The notes under the pieces were generated by a model. It was not told the origin of the DNA. It saw nothing but the letters and a program-made list of their open reading frames with translations, and did not search any database. 64,000 bases of DNA from Brachionus plicatilis (lineage: Eukaryota; Rotifera; Eurotatoria; Ploima; Brachionidae), in assembly GCA_010279815.1 (NCBI GenBank), contig QEOQ01000690.1:656914-720913 (forward strand), read 5' to 3'. Within the stretch, counting starts at the first letter, position 1, and each line of letters starts with the position of its first letter. Positions 11,340-23,088 of the stretch are shown piece after piece. The position numbers and the translations under genes were made by a program.

Positions 11340-11870
11340 CTACAGTGAAACCTCTAAATTTGCCCACCCTTTAATCTGTCCACCTCTATAAATGTCCACT
11401 TTTTTCTTTCCCCCAACCTTTTTCTATCTAAATACATGTAAACAAACCTCTTTAATCTGTCCATGCTTTATGTGTCCACCAGACTTAATATTCAAGTCAA
11501 GTCACTGAATTGACTTGAAAATTTTTTTTTTTAAAGTCAAGTTAGTTTTTTAAAGTCAAACAAAAATTTTTTTTTTTTTTTTTTATATTTTCATTCTGAA
11601 GGAGCACTAGCTCGATACAGATAAACAAATAAATAAATAAATTTGCAAAATTTTTTTGTTAACAAAAAAAATTTGAAGTCAAGTCAAATGACTTGACAAA
11701 AATATTAAATTTTTTTAAATAATTATTAATCTAAATGACATTTGTATGTAAACTGTGTAAATAAATTTTTAAATAAAAATCTTTTCATTCTAAAGGGATC
11801 TGTAGGAACCTCTCTAATTTGTCCACCTCTTTATGTGTCCATTTTTCTGTTTCCCCCGGCGGTATTAGGA
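11340..11870. mobile_element. pogo/mariner-like non-autonomous remnant with nested MITE
   Basis: 11340 begins TACAGTGAAACCTCTAAATT, the typical pogo/Tigger-type terminus, followed by repeated (T)TAATCTGTCCACCTCT words. A second set in the same orientation occurs at 11805-11870 (AACCTCTCTAATTTGTCCAC). Between them at 11480-11720 sit inverted AAGTCAAGTCA/TGACTTGACTT arms like the hAT MITE family. No transposase frame remains. Confidence 0.55.
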
Positions 11871-12506
11871 AAAATTATAAACTAAAATAATATCAAAAAT
11901 AATTATAATAAAATAAAAATTATCCCTAAAAAAATTCTAAACCCAAATAAAAATATTTGATACCTTTTGATTTAATACCTAAACAAGTTGACACCTAGAA
12001 AAATAAATTTGATAGTTTGAAAAATAGAAACCCTTAGTAACAAAACCGTAATTTAAAACATTGAAATCGAAAAATACTATATTTCAACTAGTACATTATT
12101 CAACTTGGACTTGAAGTTTCATGGTTTCGTATTTATACGTCCAAATCAAAACATCTTTTGGCAAAAATAATAATAAAAAGCAAAACTATTTAACTTTTAA
12201 TTAAAAAATTAAAAAATGATATTTAATAATTAATTCACTGATCAACAAAATAAAAACAAAAATTAGGATTAAATAGAAAGTTAAAATATTTACTTTTTTT
12301 TCAAGGTAGATTTAATTTAATTCCAAATATTTGTTGATTCCCGCACACATAATTAGTTTTTTTTTCAAAACTCAAGCACATTTGAAAAATGAGTTTCTTG
12401 TTTTCAGTAAAAATTGATTGAAAAAATTTTTATTTAGATTTTGTTTTAAATTTTTAATATTTAGTCAAGATTTCTTAGTAAAGAACTCTAATATTTACAT
12501 TTTTCA

Positions 12507-15500
12507 ATGGATTTGTATGCGAATTTAATAAGAGCTGATGTGATCGATTTTATTATTCTATTAGGAACATACAGCTTGTTATGCATTTTGAACATTTTTT
12601 TAAAGATACGATTCTTTTGTTCTGAAAATTCAAACCGAGTGAACAGTCATCCTGAAAAATTCCAATTCAATATAACATTCTGGTAAGTACCAATTAAATA
12701 AAAATGTGTAATATTAAAGCTTAAAATTAAAGGCATTTATTCAAATTTGATTTTATTACATTTCAAGTTCCCATAGTCCTGATATCTATGACCAACAAAA
12801 TATGGAAAGTCTACATTTGGATAAGCCTGGTACTTTTGACCTTTTTTTTGAGTATTATTCCGAAATCAATCGTGATTAAAGAAAATATGAGTTATTCAAA
12901 ACTTATACCTGCAAACACTGATCTAGATGCAAAAATAATCCGTCTGAGTGTCAATATGTTCAGAACATTGCTATTTTTTATAACAAGTGACTGTATTCTT
13001 GCAGTTGATTTTCCTTATTTTTTAATGCAAAAAGCAAAGACTCACGAATTTGGAGTTTCATTGATGGACATTGGGGTTGGATATTTTATTATTTGTCATG
13101 CAATGAGATTGATAAGAAATATGAACACTGAGCCTGAGACCGGAAAAGTGTAATTAACAAAAAAAAATTTTACTTTTTTATTTATTTTTAAAATTAGGAT
13201 TATCTCAAGAATTTGTCTTAATGTCCTCAATACTTTAAAAAATTCAAGTATACTTTTCATTTTGGGTGTTGTTAGATATGCATCGTTGAAGCTTCTTGGC
13301 TACAGTGTTAATGTAAATGAATATGGAGTCCATTGGAATTTTTTTTATACAATATTTTTTGTAAAAGTAATATCAAATTTTTAAAAGTTAATATTTTGTT
13401 AATTTAATTTTTTCTAGGTTTTTTCAAGTTTTTTTGACATATTTATCAAAAATAGCGCTCAAAGAGCCTTTTTTCTATCAATATTAATTGGATGCTTTTA
13501 CCAATGGATACTAGCTTACAAAACCGATTATCTCTTAGAATATTATGGACAACGAAAAACTTTTGTTGATAAAAACAAAGAAGGACTTTATAGTACTATT
13601 GGATACACTTCAATGTATTTCTTGTCAGAGTCGGTGTGCTATCATTTAAAAAAAGTACTAAACACAAAGTATATTTTTATTTATTTATTTTTTAAAAAAC
13701 AAAAAAAATTATTTTTTATTCCTAGAGAGAATCCAGGCCGATTAATGCACTCAGTTTCAATTAGATGTGGCGTTTTTCTGATCATCTATTCAATACTTTT
13801 CTTTGTTCTGACACATCTTAGTTCATTCTTCATTCAAGATATATCAAGAAGAATATGCAATTTGTCCTTCATTTTTCATACTGTAATAATTAAAAATTTT
13901 ATTAATTTTATTAAGAAACATGTTACCCTGAATAATCACTTATTCATCAGCTTGTCAACTGATGCACAAAGATAAGTAAGAATTAAACTTGTCACGTATC
14001 TCAGAAGTTAGACGCTTGAAAATGCTGACAAATACATTTAGCACTAAGCTTACATCTTGACTTAATTTTAAGTCCGTGTTCTTGACACGAGCATATAGGT
14101 TATAGTAAGAATTCCATTCTAAGAACTTCAGAACGTTCAATTACTTTAATAAAGCTTTCAAAGAATATATATTGTATTTATTATTTACACAAACATAAAT
14201 GGGAAATGGGAATTTTACATGGATAGACAATGAGATTTAAATATAAAAAAACATTTTCCTTTCTGTTCTTTTTGTACTTTTTCTAAATATTATTATATTT
14301 GGCCCTGGTCCTTTTTGTACTTTTTCTAAATATTATTTTATTTGGCCCTGGTCCTTTTTGTACTTTTTCTAAATATTATTTAATTTGCCCCTGTTACTTT
14401 GGCATCTTGAAGTTGATGATCAATTCAAAATATCATTTCAATTCAAAAAGTTTGTCTTTAGATATTAAACTAAATCTTTGATTTAATTTAAATAATTGTA
14501 AAGTAACATGATTTACATGCAATGTAGATTTAGAAAATAAAAAAAAATTGAAAAAACATTTTCTTAGTCCATTGATAATTGATTTTAATAATTAAATGTA
14601 TTAACTGATTTTTTGTAGAGTTTATTTGAGATTTTTTATTTCAAAAGTATTTGTGTTAGAATTCACAATTAAATTTAAAAAAAAATTCTAATAAAAAATT
14701 CCAAATTAGTAATAAAATGAAAATAAAACTTTACAAAAAAATTACACGGGGTCCGGGGCGGAGCCCTGGTTTAGGGATTCGGGTATGTTAAAGTTAAGAG
14801 AAATTTTTTTTCAAATTAATATTTATAATTAAAATTTTAATTTTTTGTAAACTTTATTTTTAATATGAAAAAGTACAAAAAGTAAAAAAAGTAACAGGGC
14901 CAAATTAAATAATATTTAGAAAAAGTACAGAAAGTAAAGAAAGGATTTTTATTTTTAAATATTTTCATTGTCTATACTTCGAATTTAAGAACGAAAAAAC
15001 AGTTATTGAAATTAAAATTTTAGATTTAAAGAAACATAAATTTTTTTAAATTGTTCTTTGATAAATTCACTTAGTTCAATTTTTACAAAAAATTTCAAAA
15101 AGTTTACACACATAAAATTTTTTAAAATTTAATTTAAAAGTATTTCCACAAACTAGATAAAGGTAATAAAAACTTTATATCGGGTGATAGAATTTACAGA
15201 ACCAATTTTAGACTTATAGAAAAACAGTTATTTTATTTATTTTTTTATTTTTGGTCTAAAATTCTCAATGCCTAGAATTTTAATCAAGTCAGACTTGTGC
15301 AAAATTAAAAAGAAAAAATATATTAAAAGTCTTTTCAAAGAAAAGCTAATTACTTGACTTGAGAAAAATTACAATTCAAGCCGTTTGATTCAGTTTTGTT
15401 CAACAGTCATAAATTCAAAGTAATGTAAAGTCAGTTTTTAAAAAAAAATTCATTTGATTCGACTTTGAAATCAAATGACTATCTATTTTTTAATATTTCA

Positions 15501-18040
15501 AATTATTTATCAATGTAAAAACAATAGAAAAAATAAAATAAAATAAATATAGTGACTATTTAAATATTTAAAATTTGAATCAAAATTTTATTAATGTTTT
15601 TACAAAATATATTTTTTTTTGAAAAAAAATTGAGAAGCATTGATAGTTGGAAAATAAATTTCAAGTTTTATTTTGCTATTTTTGAAAAGTAGTGTCATAA
15701 ATTGAGTAATATTTAAAATAACAAGAGAATTTAATTTTTTTATTAAAGGAAGATCTCGAGCAGCTTGGAATGGTCATTGACTTCCTTTTTGGCCTTATGT
15801 TTAGTGGTTTTGATAATAAAATAGAACGTGAACAAAAATCTGATCTGTTTCAGGACAAACAAAAAGAGATAATCATTTTGTTTATTTTTGGAGTAATCAT
15901 CGAAAATAAATTAAGTCGGAATAGATCATAAAAATTTTAGAGTGAATAAGGAAATTATAGTTGAATTAATTTAAATAAGTAAAGTACTCATGTGCGAATA
16001 AATAGCTTAAAAAGTTATATCAGTAAGAATGTTGAGTAATTTCGATGAGGACTTGGAGATTAACTTATTAAAATTACATAATGATAATGATTTCACTTTG
16101 ATTATTTAAATCTAATTTTTAATCGCAAAATTAAAATAATATCGTACAAGTTTCTATTATATTTTTAATTTTTAAAAATTTTAATAATTAAAAAAAAAAT
16201 TTTAAATGAAAATAGCTACAAATTAACAACTTAATAAACTCGGAATTTTTTTTAAATAAGTTTTTATTTTTTCAAAAAATATTAAATAAAATTAAAAGCT
16301 TATAAGTTGGGTCATATTTTTTTTTGGATACTCCCTTCTTCTGATATTCTAAAACATTTTTTATTTTCAACAAAAATAAATTAAAAACTTTCTTTAAATT
16401 ATCTCTATATTTTCTTTGAAAAAAAAATTTTTTTTAGATAATTTCAGGGAATTGTCAATTTTTAAGTTAACTGAGTATAAATTTTGTTATCTAATATCCT
16501 CGAATATAAAAACTAGATTAGCTTGTTTGTAAATAAAAAACAGAAAAAATTGATTTATGATGAAATGGCTTTCTGAGAATTTTTTTTCTTTTTGTAAATT
16601 AATGATAGTCTAAGGAAAATTTCCATAACAACTTTCTTCCTCAAAATTTCATCACAAAATCTTTAATTTTTGATTTTATAATGATTCTTTAAGGGGGTCA
16701 TGACAACTTTGTGATCAGTTGATCACAAAATTTTTGATCACCAAATTTGTGATCAAAAAAAAAATTAAAACAAAATCAAAAAATTTTTGTGATCAAATTT
16801 ATTTTTTTGTGATCAAATTTATTTTTTTGTGATCAGTATGTAAATAATCAATAAAATAAAATAAAAAAATTATTTATGTTTTTTACTAATATGAAGTTTC
16901 ACACCCTTGTCATTCTTCATTAACTGTCCACATAATGAACAAGGGGTCGGGTCTGAAAATTTACACAAAGACTTTTTACAGCCAATTTTGTTTCCTCACT
17001 CACAACTTGTTCAGCCAACGCCGCAGATTTGAAGAAATCTGCTTTTTCTTTTACAGAGTCAAATTTTAATTCTTGGAATTTTTGGCCTAATGTTTCTACT
17101 AACTCTTGGTCCGATTCACTCTCTGATTCAGTATCACAAACATTACCTTCTTTTACAGTTAACGATCCAGTCTCTTCCGAAGCAGATTCACTTTTTTCCA
17201 CTGACTCTTCTTCACTTAAATCTTGTTCCTCACATGGATCTACTTTTGAACCCGGATTTGAACCGAATAAAGAGCCTAAAATGGACTCAGATTCGCTTAA
17301 ATTTGCGGTTTCATCGTCATCATCATCATCGTCGCTATCACCATCTGTTTCTTCAACAAAATGCAAATAAAAATAAATTATTTTTGGTTATCAAAAAATA
17401 TTTTTTGTGATCGTTTTTCATAATTTTTTGATCACAAATTTTGTGATCAAATGATCACAAAGTCGTCATGACCTCTTTAAGGAATCATTGATTTTTCATT
17501 ATTTTTGAATTGTTTTACAATAAAACATAACTTTCACAGTGAAAGTTTTCACTTATTTTAAATGTTTCTCATTTTTTCAAAAAAAAAAGTATCTAAGTAA
17601 TTTATTTGACCGGATAGCATGAACAAATATATTAAATATCAAAATTAATTAAATTAATTTCAATATTTTTTAAGCTCACTACTGCATGCTTTTTATGGTC
17701 GATTCTTGTCTTCGGAAACATCTTTACGGTTCAGGTATTAAAAAAATTGATAAATAGAACAAACAGTATGAATCAGTTTGAAATGGATAACACTTTGAAT
17801 GCCTTGCTGGATGTTACACACTCTTTCTATCGAATTGCTGATTCCAAGTTTGTTGGTCTGGCAATTTTCTTGATAGCCAATATTTTTACAGGCATTGTAA
17901 ATCTTTCAATAATACCTCAGAGTTGTTCTTTCCCACTAACTGTGATTATTTTGTCGGTAAATTTACTAATTTCAAGCTTAATTCCTTTCACTATAAATTA
18001 TTACAAAAATAAAACTAATTTGATAATTAATAATTTTTAA
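12507..18040 (+). CDS. PIGW: PIGW/GWT1 GPI inositol acyltransferase, copy 1
   Basis: Six exons by GT-AG and phase: 12507-12682, 12733-13149, 13198-13366, 13418-13668, 13726-13882, 17675-18040; total 1536 nt, 511 aa (human PIGW 504). PIGW is the multi-pass ER enzyme that acylates the inositol of GlcN-PI during GPI-anchor synthesis. Family signatures are visible: ITSDCILAVDFPYF then KTHEFGVSLMDIGVG in exon 2, VNVNEYGVHWNFFYT in exon 3, DKNKEGLYSTIGYTSMYF in exon 4, RRICNLSF in exon 5, and FVGLAIFLIANIFTGIVNLS in exon 6. Introns 1-4 are 48-57 nt; intron 5 is 3.8 kb and full of mobile DNA. A second copy with identical exon phases lies at 34.2-43.7 kb in the same orientation. No break is seen, so both copies look functional. 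Confidence 0.9.
14224..14974. mobile_element. Foldback element with 43-bp tandem units
   Basis: Ends TAGACAATGA (14224) and TCATTGTCTA (14965-14974) are inverted. The left arm holds three tandem units of 43-44 bp starting CTTTTTGTACTTTTTCTAAA (14266, 14310, 14353); the right arm holds inverted versions at 14868-14945. A GC-richer island with CCGGGGCGGAGCCCTGG lies in the centre near 14750. Lies in intron 5 of the first PIGW copy. No coding capacity. Confidence 0.75.
15722..15931 (+). other. Coding-like open frame in PIGW intron 5, unidentified
   Basis: Open frame reading KEDLEQLGMVIDFLFGLMFS then GFDNKIEREQKSDLFQDKQK, ending at TAA 15929-15931. Composition stands out from the AT-rich intron and an acceptor-like TTTTTTTATTAAAG precedes it. 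No ATG before codon 15 and no partner exon. It could be a transposon relic; not recognised. Confidence 0.25.
16677..17497. mobile_element. DNA element with TGTGATCA subterminal repeats
   Basis: Terminal inverted repeats of about 38 bp: AATGATTCTTTAAGGGGGTC at the left and GACCTCTTTAAGGAATCATT at the right, then ATGACxACTTTGTGATCA. The word TTTGTGATCA or its reverse is repeated many times inside both ends (16715-16840 and 17404-17465). Imperfect flanking TTGATTTTA/TTGATTTTT may be the target duplication. The centre encodes an acidic protein with a zinc finger (separate entry). It sits in intron 5 of the first PIGW copy. Confidence 0.75.
16870..17366 (-). pseudogene. Acidic protein with C-terminal C2H2 finger, frameshifted
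   Basis: The element's internal frame starts MHFVEETDGDSDDDDDDDE and continues as a very acidic Ser/Glu-rich chain of 148 codons to a stop at 16920. Just before that stop, near 16969, a repeated TG dinucleotide shifts the frame. In the frame two bases over, the sequence continues to TAA at 16870 as CSLCGQLMKNDKGVKLHISK followed by KHK, a good C2H2 finger (C-x2-C-x12-H-x4-H). So the original product probably was an acidic N-terminal region plus one C-terminal finger. Function unknown; plausibly DNA binding for the transposon. Confidence 0.6.
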
Positions 18041-18575
18041 AAATTAATTTAACAACTTTTTTAAAATGCAACTAAAAAAAACAATTTAATTTATACTTTG
18101 TGATTATTTTTTTTATTAATTTTGATTCAAAAAAATAAACTATGAATTTTTATAACTTTTTTTTTTTGGTGATAAAATAAATATTTTTATTTACCATTAT
18201 TTGTTAATTTGTACTAATTTTTTTTTTAAAGTTCATTTTTAGTTAAGCAAAATTATTGAATGTAATTTTTTTTGACATAATAAAAAAAAGGCTTATATTT
18301 TTTGGGGGTGACAAATTAAATTTTTTTAAGATGAAAAAAATAACTAAAAGTGGTGACTAATTTAATTTGTTTTAGCTGACTATAAAAAACTAATTATTCT
18401 GACAAAAAAACTAAACGACTGACAAATTTATTTATTGAAATGACTTTTTTATATTTTTTCACTGACAAAATAAAACCTTATTTGTAGACAAAAAAAACTA
18501 ATTTTAGTGACGAAAATATTTATTTAAATGACAAAATATAAAAAAAAATAAAAAAATATAAACGATTAATTTTTT

Positions 18576-18761
18576 TTATTTTTTTCCCTGAGTTGTTGAT
18601 TTCTTTGGTCTTCCTCGTTTTCTTGGTAAATCAACTGTAGCTTCGACTGTAGCTTGTACCGTAGCTTCAGCAACATATTCTTTCTCAATGACTGAATCGC
18701 TAGGAGGCTCTTGTTCGACTACTTCTTGCTCGGGATTGGATTCATTTTCTGAACTGCTCAA
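18576..18761 (-). CDS. AT-hook C-terminal remnant of a transposon protein
   Basis: 61-codon frame: acidic start MSSSENESNPEQEVVEQEPP, a VQATVEATV repeat, then LPRKRGRPKKSTTQGKK. RKRGRPKK is a canonical AT-hook, which binds the minor groove of AT-rich DNA. Position next to the element's end mirrors the LPRKRGRPTKKQ remnant in copy 2 at 44.7 kb. Probably the tail of a once longer transposase-associated protein rather than a host gene. Confidence 0.5.
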   Translation of the reverse strand: MSSSENESNPEQEVVEQEPPSDSVIEKEYVAEATVQATVEATVDLPRKRGRPKKSTTQGKK

Positions 18762-18949
18762 ATCACAATCATTTGGATAAAAAAAAGCTGCTTATTGTTT
18801 TTTTTTGTCTGCCTCTTTTGCGTTTCTGACCGATTGAAATTGTTTTGGCTTCTTCTGGGATAATGCAAAGCTTGTAACCTTTTAATCTTTAAAAAAATTA
18901 TTAAATAAAAGATGAAAATATTAAGATATATAGAAGAAATAGCCAATAG

Positions 18950-19560
18950 AAGAATTTTTGATATTATTTTCTGAAAATGAATTTAAGCAAGGAAAAGAAT
19001 ATTCTAAGATTGATCCGACTAAAGATTTATATAAATTTCCTAATGTGTTTTGATTGAGACCCCACTTTTTGTTTGACAATATCTTAATAATATTTAGTCT
19101 TTTATTGCAGCGTTCTTTAATTTCGTCTACCAGTATATTAGAGTTTAACTTAGAATCAAATTTAATACCAAGAAACTTGATTTATTTTTAGCTCACTATT
19201 CTGTTTCCATAAATTTTAAAGTTTAGATTATCACTCTCTTTTTTGTACCTAGAAAAGACTACTGAACACGACTTTTCAACTGACATCTTCATTTTCCATT
19301 TAATAAGCCATTGTTCTAGTTCGTTGGTGTATTTATTAATTATTTATTATGTATTTATTATTTATTAATTTTACTAGCCATGCTAAATTTATTATTTTTA
19401 TTTATTTGTTTTCTGTACCGAGCTAAAGCTCCTTCAGAATAAGTTAAAAAGTAAAATAAAAAAAAATAAAATAAAAATAAAATTAAAGTTAATAAAATGA
19501 GATAAAAAAAAGAATCAAAATAAAGTTAATAAGCCTAAAAAAAAGAAAGTTGAAAAAATT
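18950..19560 (-). mobile_element. Nested LINE fragments
   Basis: 18956-19340 matches the RT thumb region of the LINE at 57150-57535 in the same orientation (same ATTTAAGCAAGGAAAAGAAT, same FLGIKF-coding part), with several substitutions. 19370-19556 matches that family's 3' tail (CTGTACCGAGCTAAAGCTCC, compare 56655). The tail lies on the wrong side of the RT piece, so these are two separate fragments or a rearranged one. Confidence 0.75.
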
Positions 19561-19934
19561 ATCAGTGAAGTAATTTGTTTGTCACCTAGTTTAGTGTTCA
19601 TTAGTCATCAGTCATTAGTTAAATTAGTAACCATTTTTTTGGTTAATCTGTCATCCCGAAAATATTTAATTTGTCACTCAATTAGTTTAATTATCAGTGA
19701 AGTAGTTTGTTTGTCACCTGGCTTAGTTTTTTTGTCAGTAAATTTAGTCTTTTTTGTCAGTAAAATAGGAATTTTTTTGTCAGCCCATTAAATGATGGCC
19801 AAAAAAAAAATTAAATTAATTTATAATTAAAATGAATTGATTAAGAAGCCAAAATTTTCTTATTATTATTATTTAGTCAATTTAACATTAATCACAGTAT
19901 TTAAACATGAATTTAAGAAAAAAGTAATTTCGCA

Positions 19935-20075
19935 AAATCCAAAAACATGATCTGTAAAATAAACAAAGTGAAACAACTGCGGAAGTCTGCAAAATCTTTG
20001 CGAATCTGTCGAAAAGTCGTTTCATTTTGTTTCATCTACAGAACATATTTTTGATCATTAGAACTTAAGTTTTAA
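19935..20075. repeat. Foldback repeat, TGTTCTGTAAAT family, copy 3
   Basis: AACATGATCTGTAAAATAAA near 19946 pairs with TTTCATCTACAGAACATATT near 20030, flanking AAGTGAAAC/GTTTCATTTT arms. Same family as 5.5, 6.5 and 63.9 kb. Confidence 0.6.
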
Positions 20076-20489
20076 ATTTTTTTTAATTTTTGTATTGAAA
20101 TTTTTGATTGAAATTTCACAATGCCAATTAAAATTTTATCAAAAAAAAAGTAAATCATGTACCAAAAAACCAAAATGTGACTAATGTTGATGAATTTAAA
20201 AAAAATTATTATTCTCTATTGTTATTATTATGATTCAATTACAAAAATGTGATGATAAATTCCAAAATAAAATTTGCATTAAAACGGCTTGAGGAAAACC
20301 GTAAATAATATCTTTTCGAAGCTTATACAGTATATTGCAAAAATTTAGAAATTTCTAATTTTGTTTATCTTAAATTGTTTAATTGCTACAATTTGATAAA
20401 TGACACTCGGCATCAAAATATATTCAACTTTTAATTATTTATAATGAACAAACTTCCTACTTCCTAGTGTTTAAAGTTAAACTGTATAA

Positions 20490-20980
20490 TGGGTAAGATT
20501 ACATCATTTCTTGTATGTAAGAAAATGTAAGATAACATAATCTTACGTAATTTTACGTAAAATTACACTAGTTTAAGTAAGTTTCGTCAGAAACGCTTAC
20601 GGCCAAAAAAAAACTGAATTTTAGAGGAAAAAGTGAAAAATTAATAAAAATTTGAATTCTATAAGACAATTTTTGACAAAAAAACTTTAGACTATATTAC
20701 TTTTTTTTTACATCTTTTTACGTATAATTACGCAATTTAATGTAATATTTGTAATTTTCTGCCATATTTTTTAAGTAATGTAAATATTAGGAAAGAACCC
20801 ATATTTTTTTGTCAAAAGATGATTTAAAAAAAAAAAAAACTTTATGCAATTAAAAATGATTCAAAAAGTGAAACAATTTATCTTTCGTTAAAATTATTTT
20901 TTAATTTTTTATTTTTCATACAAAAGATTTATTGTTTCACTTTTTGAATCATTTTTAATTGCATAAAGTTTCTGTTATTT
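20490..20980. repeat. TTACGTAA word cluster and adjacent hairpin
   Basis: 20500-20760 has many copies of the palindromic word TTACGTAA and variants (ATCTTACGTAATTTTACGTA, ACGTATAATTACG). A similar cluster is at 50600-50830. 20833-20972 is a separate near-perfect hairpin with arms CTTTATGCAATTAAAAATGA / TCATTTTTAATTGCATAAAG. No genes. Confidence 0.6.
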
Positions 20981-21431
20981 TTTTGTTGTTTTTTGTTAAT
21001 TACATATTATACGTAAAAAATGAGTTAGAAAATTAAAATAGAAAGTAAAATATGAGTAAGAAAATTTCCCAATATCATTCATTAATTTATTTAAATTCTA
21101 TAGAAAGTAAAAATTTTTGAACAAATAGTTTAAACAATTTTTTTTTAATTAAATTTTTATTTATTTATAAATTATTAGACATTCATAAATGCTCTTTTGT
21201 TTTGGCATTTGATTTTTCCAGAACAATTTTACAATTTGACCATTTTTCATAGCTCAACAGCTTTTCAGATAATTTTTAGGTCCTTACTGAAATTAACTTT
21301 TTAAAAATGATTTATTTTTAAACTTTGAAATGCATTAAAATAAAATTTTTTATTTTTATTTGCATAATTTTCTATAAATATCTTTTAGAAATAGTTTCTT
21401 TTAGATTAGACATATTTATTTCTACTTTAAA

Positions 21432-21596
21432 ATGATGGAAAAAAAAATTTTCTTTAAACCATTTTTATTTGGATTGATCGGGACTTTTGTGTGGATGAAT
21501 CTGCCAGACTCGTCACATTTGAAGCCTTTTTTGTTTCCAATTGTAGTAATTGGTTCAGTATTTGGAGTTTCATTTACGAACAGTGACAAAAAATAA
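21432..21596 (+). CDS. Small membrane protein, 54 aa, unidentified
   Basis: Short frame from ATG 21432 to TAA 21594. It has two hydrophobic stretches, FFKPFLFGLIGTFVWMNLP and FLFPIVVIGSVFGVSF, joined by a polar PDSSHLKP link, and ends SFTNSDKK. The sequence has normal codon complexity and less AT bias than its surroundings. Looks like a two-pass or hairpin micro-membrane protein. Not recognised as a named family; intronless, isolated. It could be a real small gene or an exon of one. Confidence 0.45.
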   Translation: MMEKKIFFKPFLFGLIGTFVWMNLPDSSHLKPFLFPIVVIGSVFGVSFTNSDKK

Positions 21597-21599
21597 GAA

Positions 21600-23060
21600 A
21601 AAAAAACCTACATATTTAGTATAAAAACCATTTTATTCCTATTTTTAAATAAAAAAAAAAATCTTTTTTTTATTTCTTAATTCAAATCATAAAATTAAAG
21701 TGTTTTTTTCAAACTTTGTTTGATATCTTTTTATTTCAAAAATTACTTCAGATTTAGCGATGATAAAAATAGTAAAATTTAAGAATAAAAAAGAAATTGT
21801 ATTTAAAAAAAGAGTGGGATTAAATCGAGCTCTAAATAGTTTCACTTGTGCTCCCAAATTTAATTTAATTCACTCGTGTTCATATTTATTTAATAGATAT
21901 TTAGATAATGGACTCCATCTCTAAATTAAATTTAAAGAGCTCTATTTTATTGATAATGTGCCCTACACTTTTATCGTAGATTTTTATCGAGATCGAATAT
22001 TTAATAAACTACGTTTAATTTTCTTAATATTATATTTTATTTATTTTTTTTCATTTTTTCATTTTTTACCTTTTTTAATTTGAATGAAGAAGTTTTAGCT
22101 CAGCACACATGAAACAAATAAATAAAATAAATAATAATCCATGGCCTTGTCTTTCTTATATATATTTTTTCTTTATCAATACTCTTTTTTTGATATTCTA
22201 ATAATGAAAAATCTAGAACTTAAATTCTAAAATTTTTCTTATTTTACTTTTTCTTGATTTTTTATATTTATTTTAAATAATTCTCTTAAAGTTAAAGTTT
22301 CCAAAATAGCTCTTTGAATTTAATGTCTAATGATTTTCTAAAAAAAGGCTGTTTCGAAAAATTAAAGAAATTTTTCTTTAACAACAAAAATTTTAAAGTA
22401 AAAAATTATTTTCATTCAAAAAACTTATTCATTTTTTTTAAATTTAAAATACGCTTTAAAAACCGGTTGAGTTGATTTATAAAACTCGTTCTAAAACCGG
22501 CTTGAAAATCAGAACCAGTCCTACAAAATATTCTAGAAATTTTAAATTTTCCCCTAAAACATTCCTGATATCCGCTGCATCTAAATGGGATTTTTTGGAA
22601 ACTATGCATATCATTTATTTCTGATTTTCTGCCGAAAATTAAAAACTTAAGTTTTGGTGCTACATTTGAAGCTAAAAAATTTAAAAAAACATTATTAAAA
22701 ACAAATAAAAACCTAAAAGTAGTCGAATTAAAAAAAATATTTTTTTTAAAATAAAAAAATAATTTTAAGTTAATATTGCAAGCATGAAAAAACTTTAAAT
22801 TTTGACTTTGGGCTTGTGCTATGATGATATTTAAGATAATATTTGTAGTTTAAAAAAACTATCTAAGCTCTGTTTTCCATTGTTTATAAATTGAGTATTT
22901 GTTAATATGTATCAAACGAATTTCAATAATCACTAAAGTCAAAATTTCCAAAGAAAAAATTTAAGTATTTCTGATCGGTTAGGTGAACTATGGTTCATCT
23001 TTTATAGAAACAATTCTTGTTCCCAGATTTAAGCAGATAGGGCATTTGGGTATTTTTGAT
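21600..23060. other. Gene-free stretch with one arm of a distant inverted repeat
   Basis: No gene seen. 22622-22680 (TTAAGTTTTGGTGCTACATT) is inverted relative to 26185-26275. 21820-22000 is less AT-rich but not coding in any frame. Confidence 0.4.
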
Positions 23061-23088
23061 TGTTGAAAAGGTAATACCGGGTCAACTA

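Larger units (their letters stand above)
18304..19800. mobile_element. TGACAAA-ended element, copy 1
   Basis: Left end GGGGGTGACAAATTAAA (18304), right end CCATTAAATGATGGCC (19785-19800). Both flanks contain arrays of a degenerate word, TGACAAAnnAACTAA: forward in 18304-18540, reverse-complement (TTTGTCA) in 19565-19785. A second copy in inverted orientation occupies 43704-44934. This copy retains an AT-hook reading frame near its left end and has been invaded by LINE fragments (18950-19560). Confidence 0.75.

Noticed and set aside
14299..14481. 60-codon frame rich in Phe/Leu
   Set aside because: Produced by the 43-bp tandem repeat of the foldback element.
17029..17410. Two plus-strand frames over the acidic protein
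   Set aside because: Antisense shadows of the GAT/GAA-rich acidic frame; Ser-rich and His-rich products reflect the reverse complement of Asp codons.
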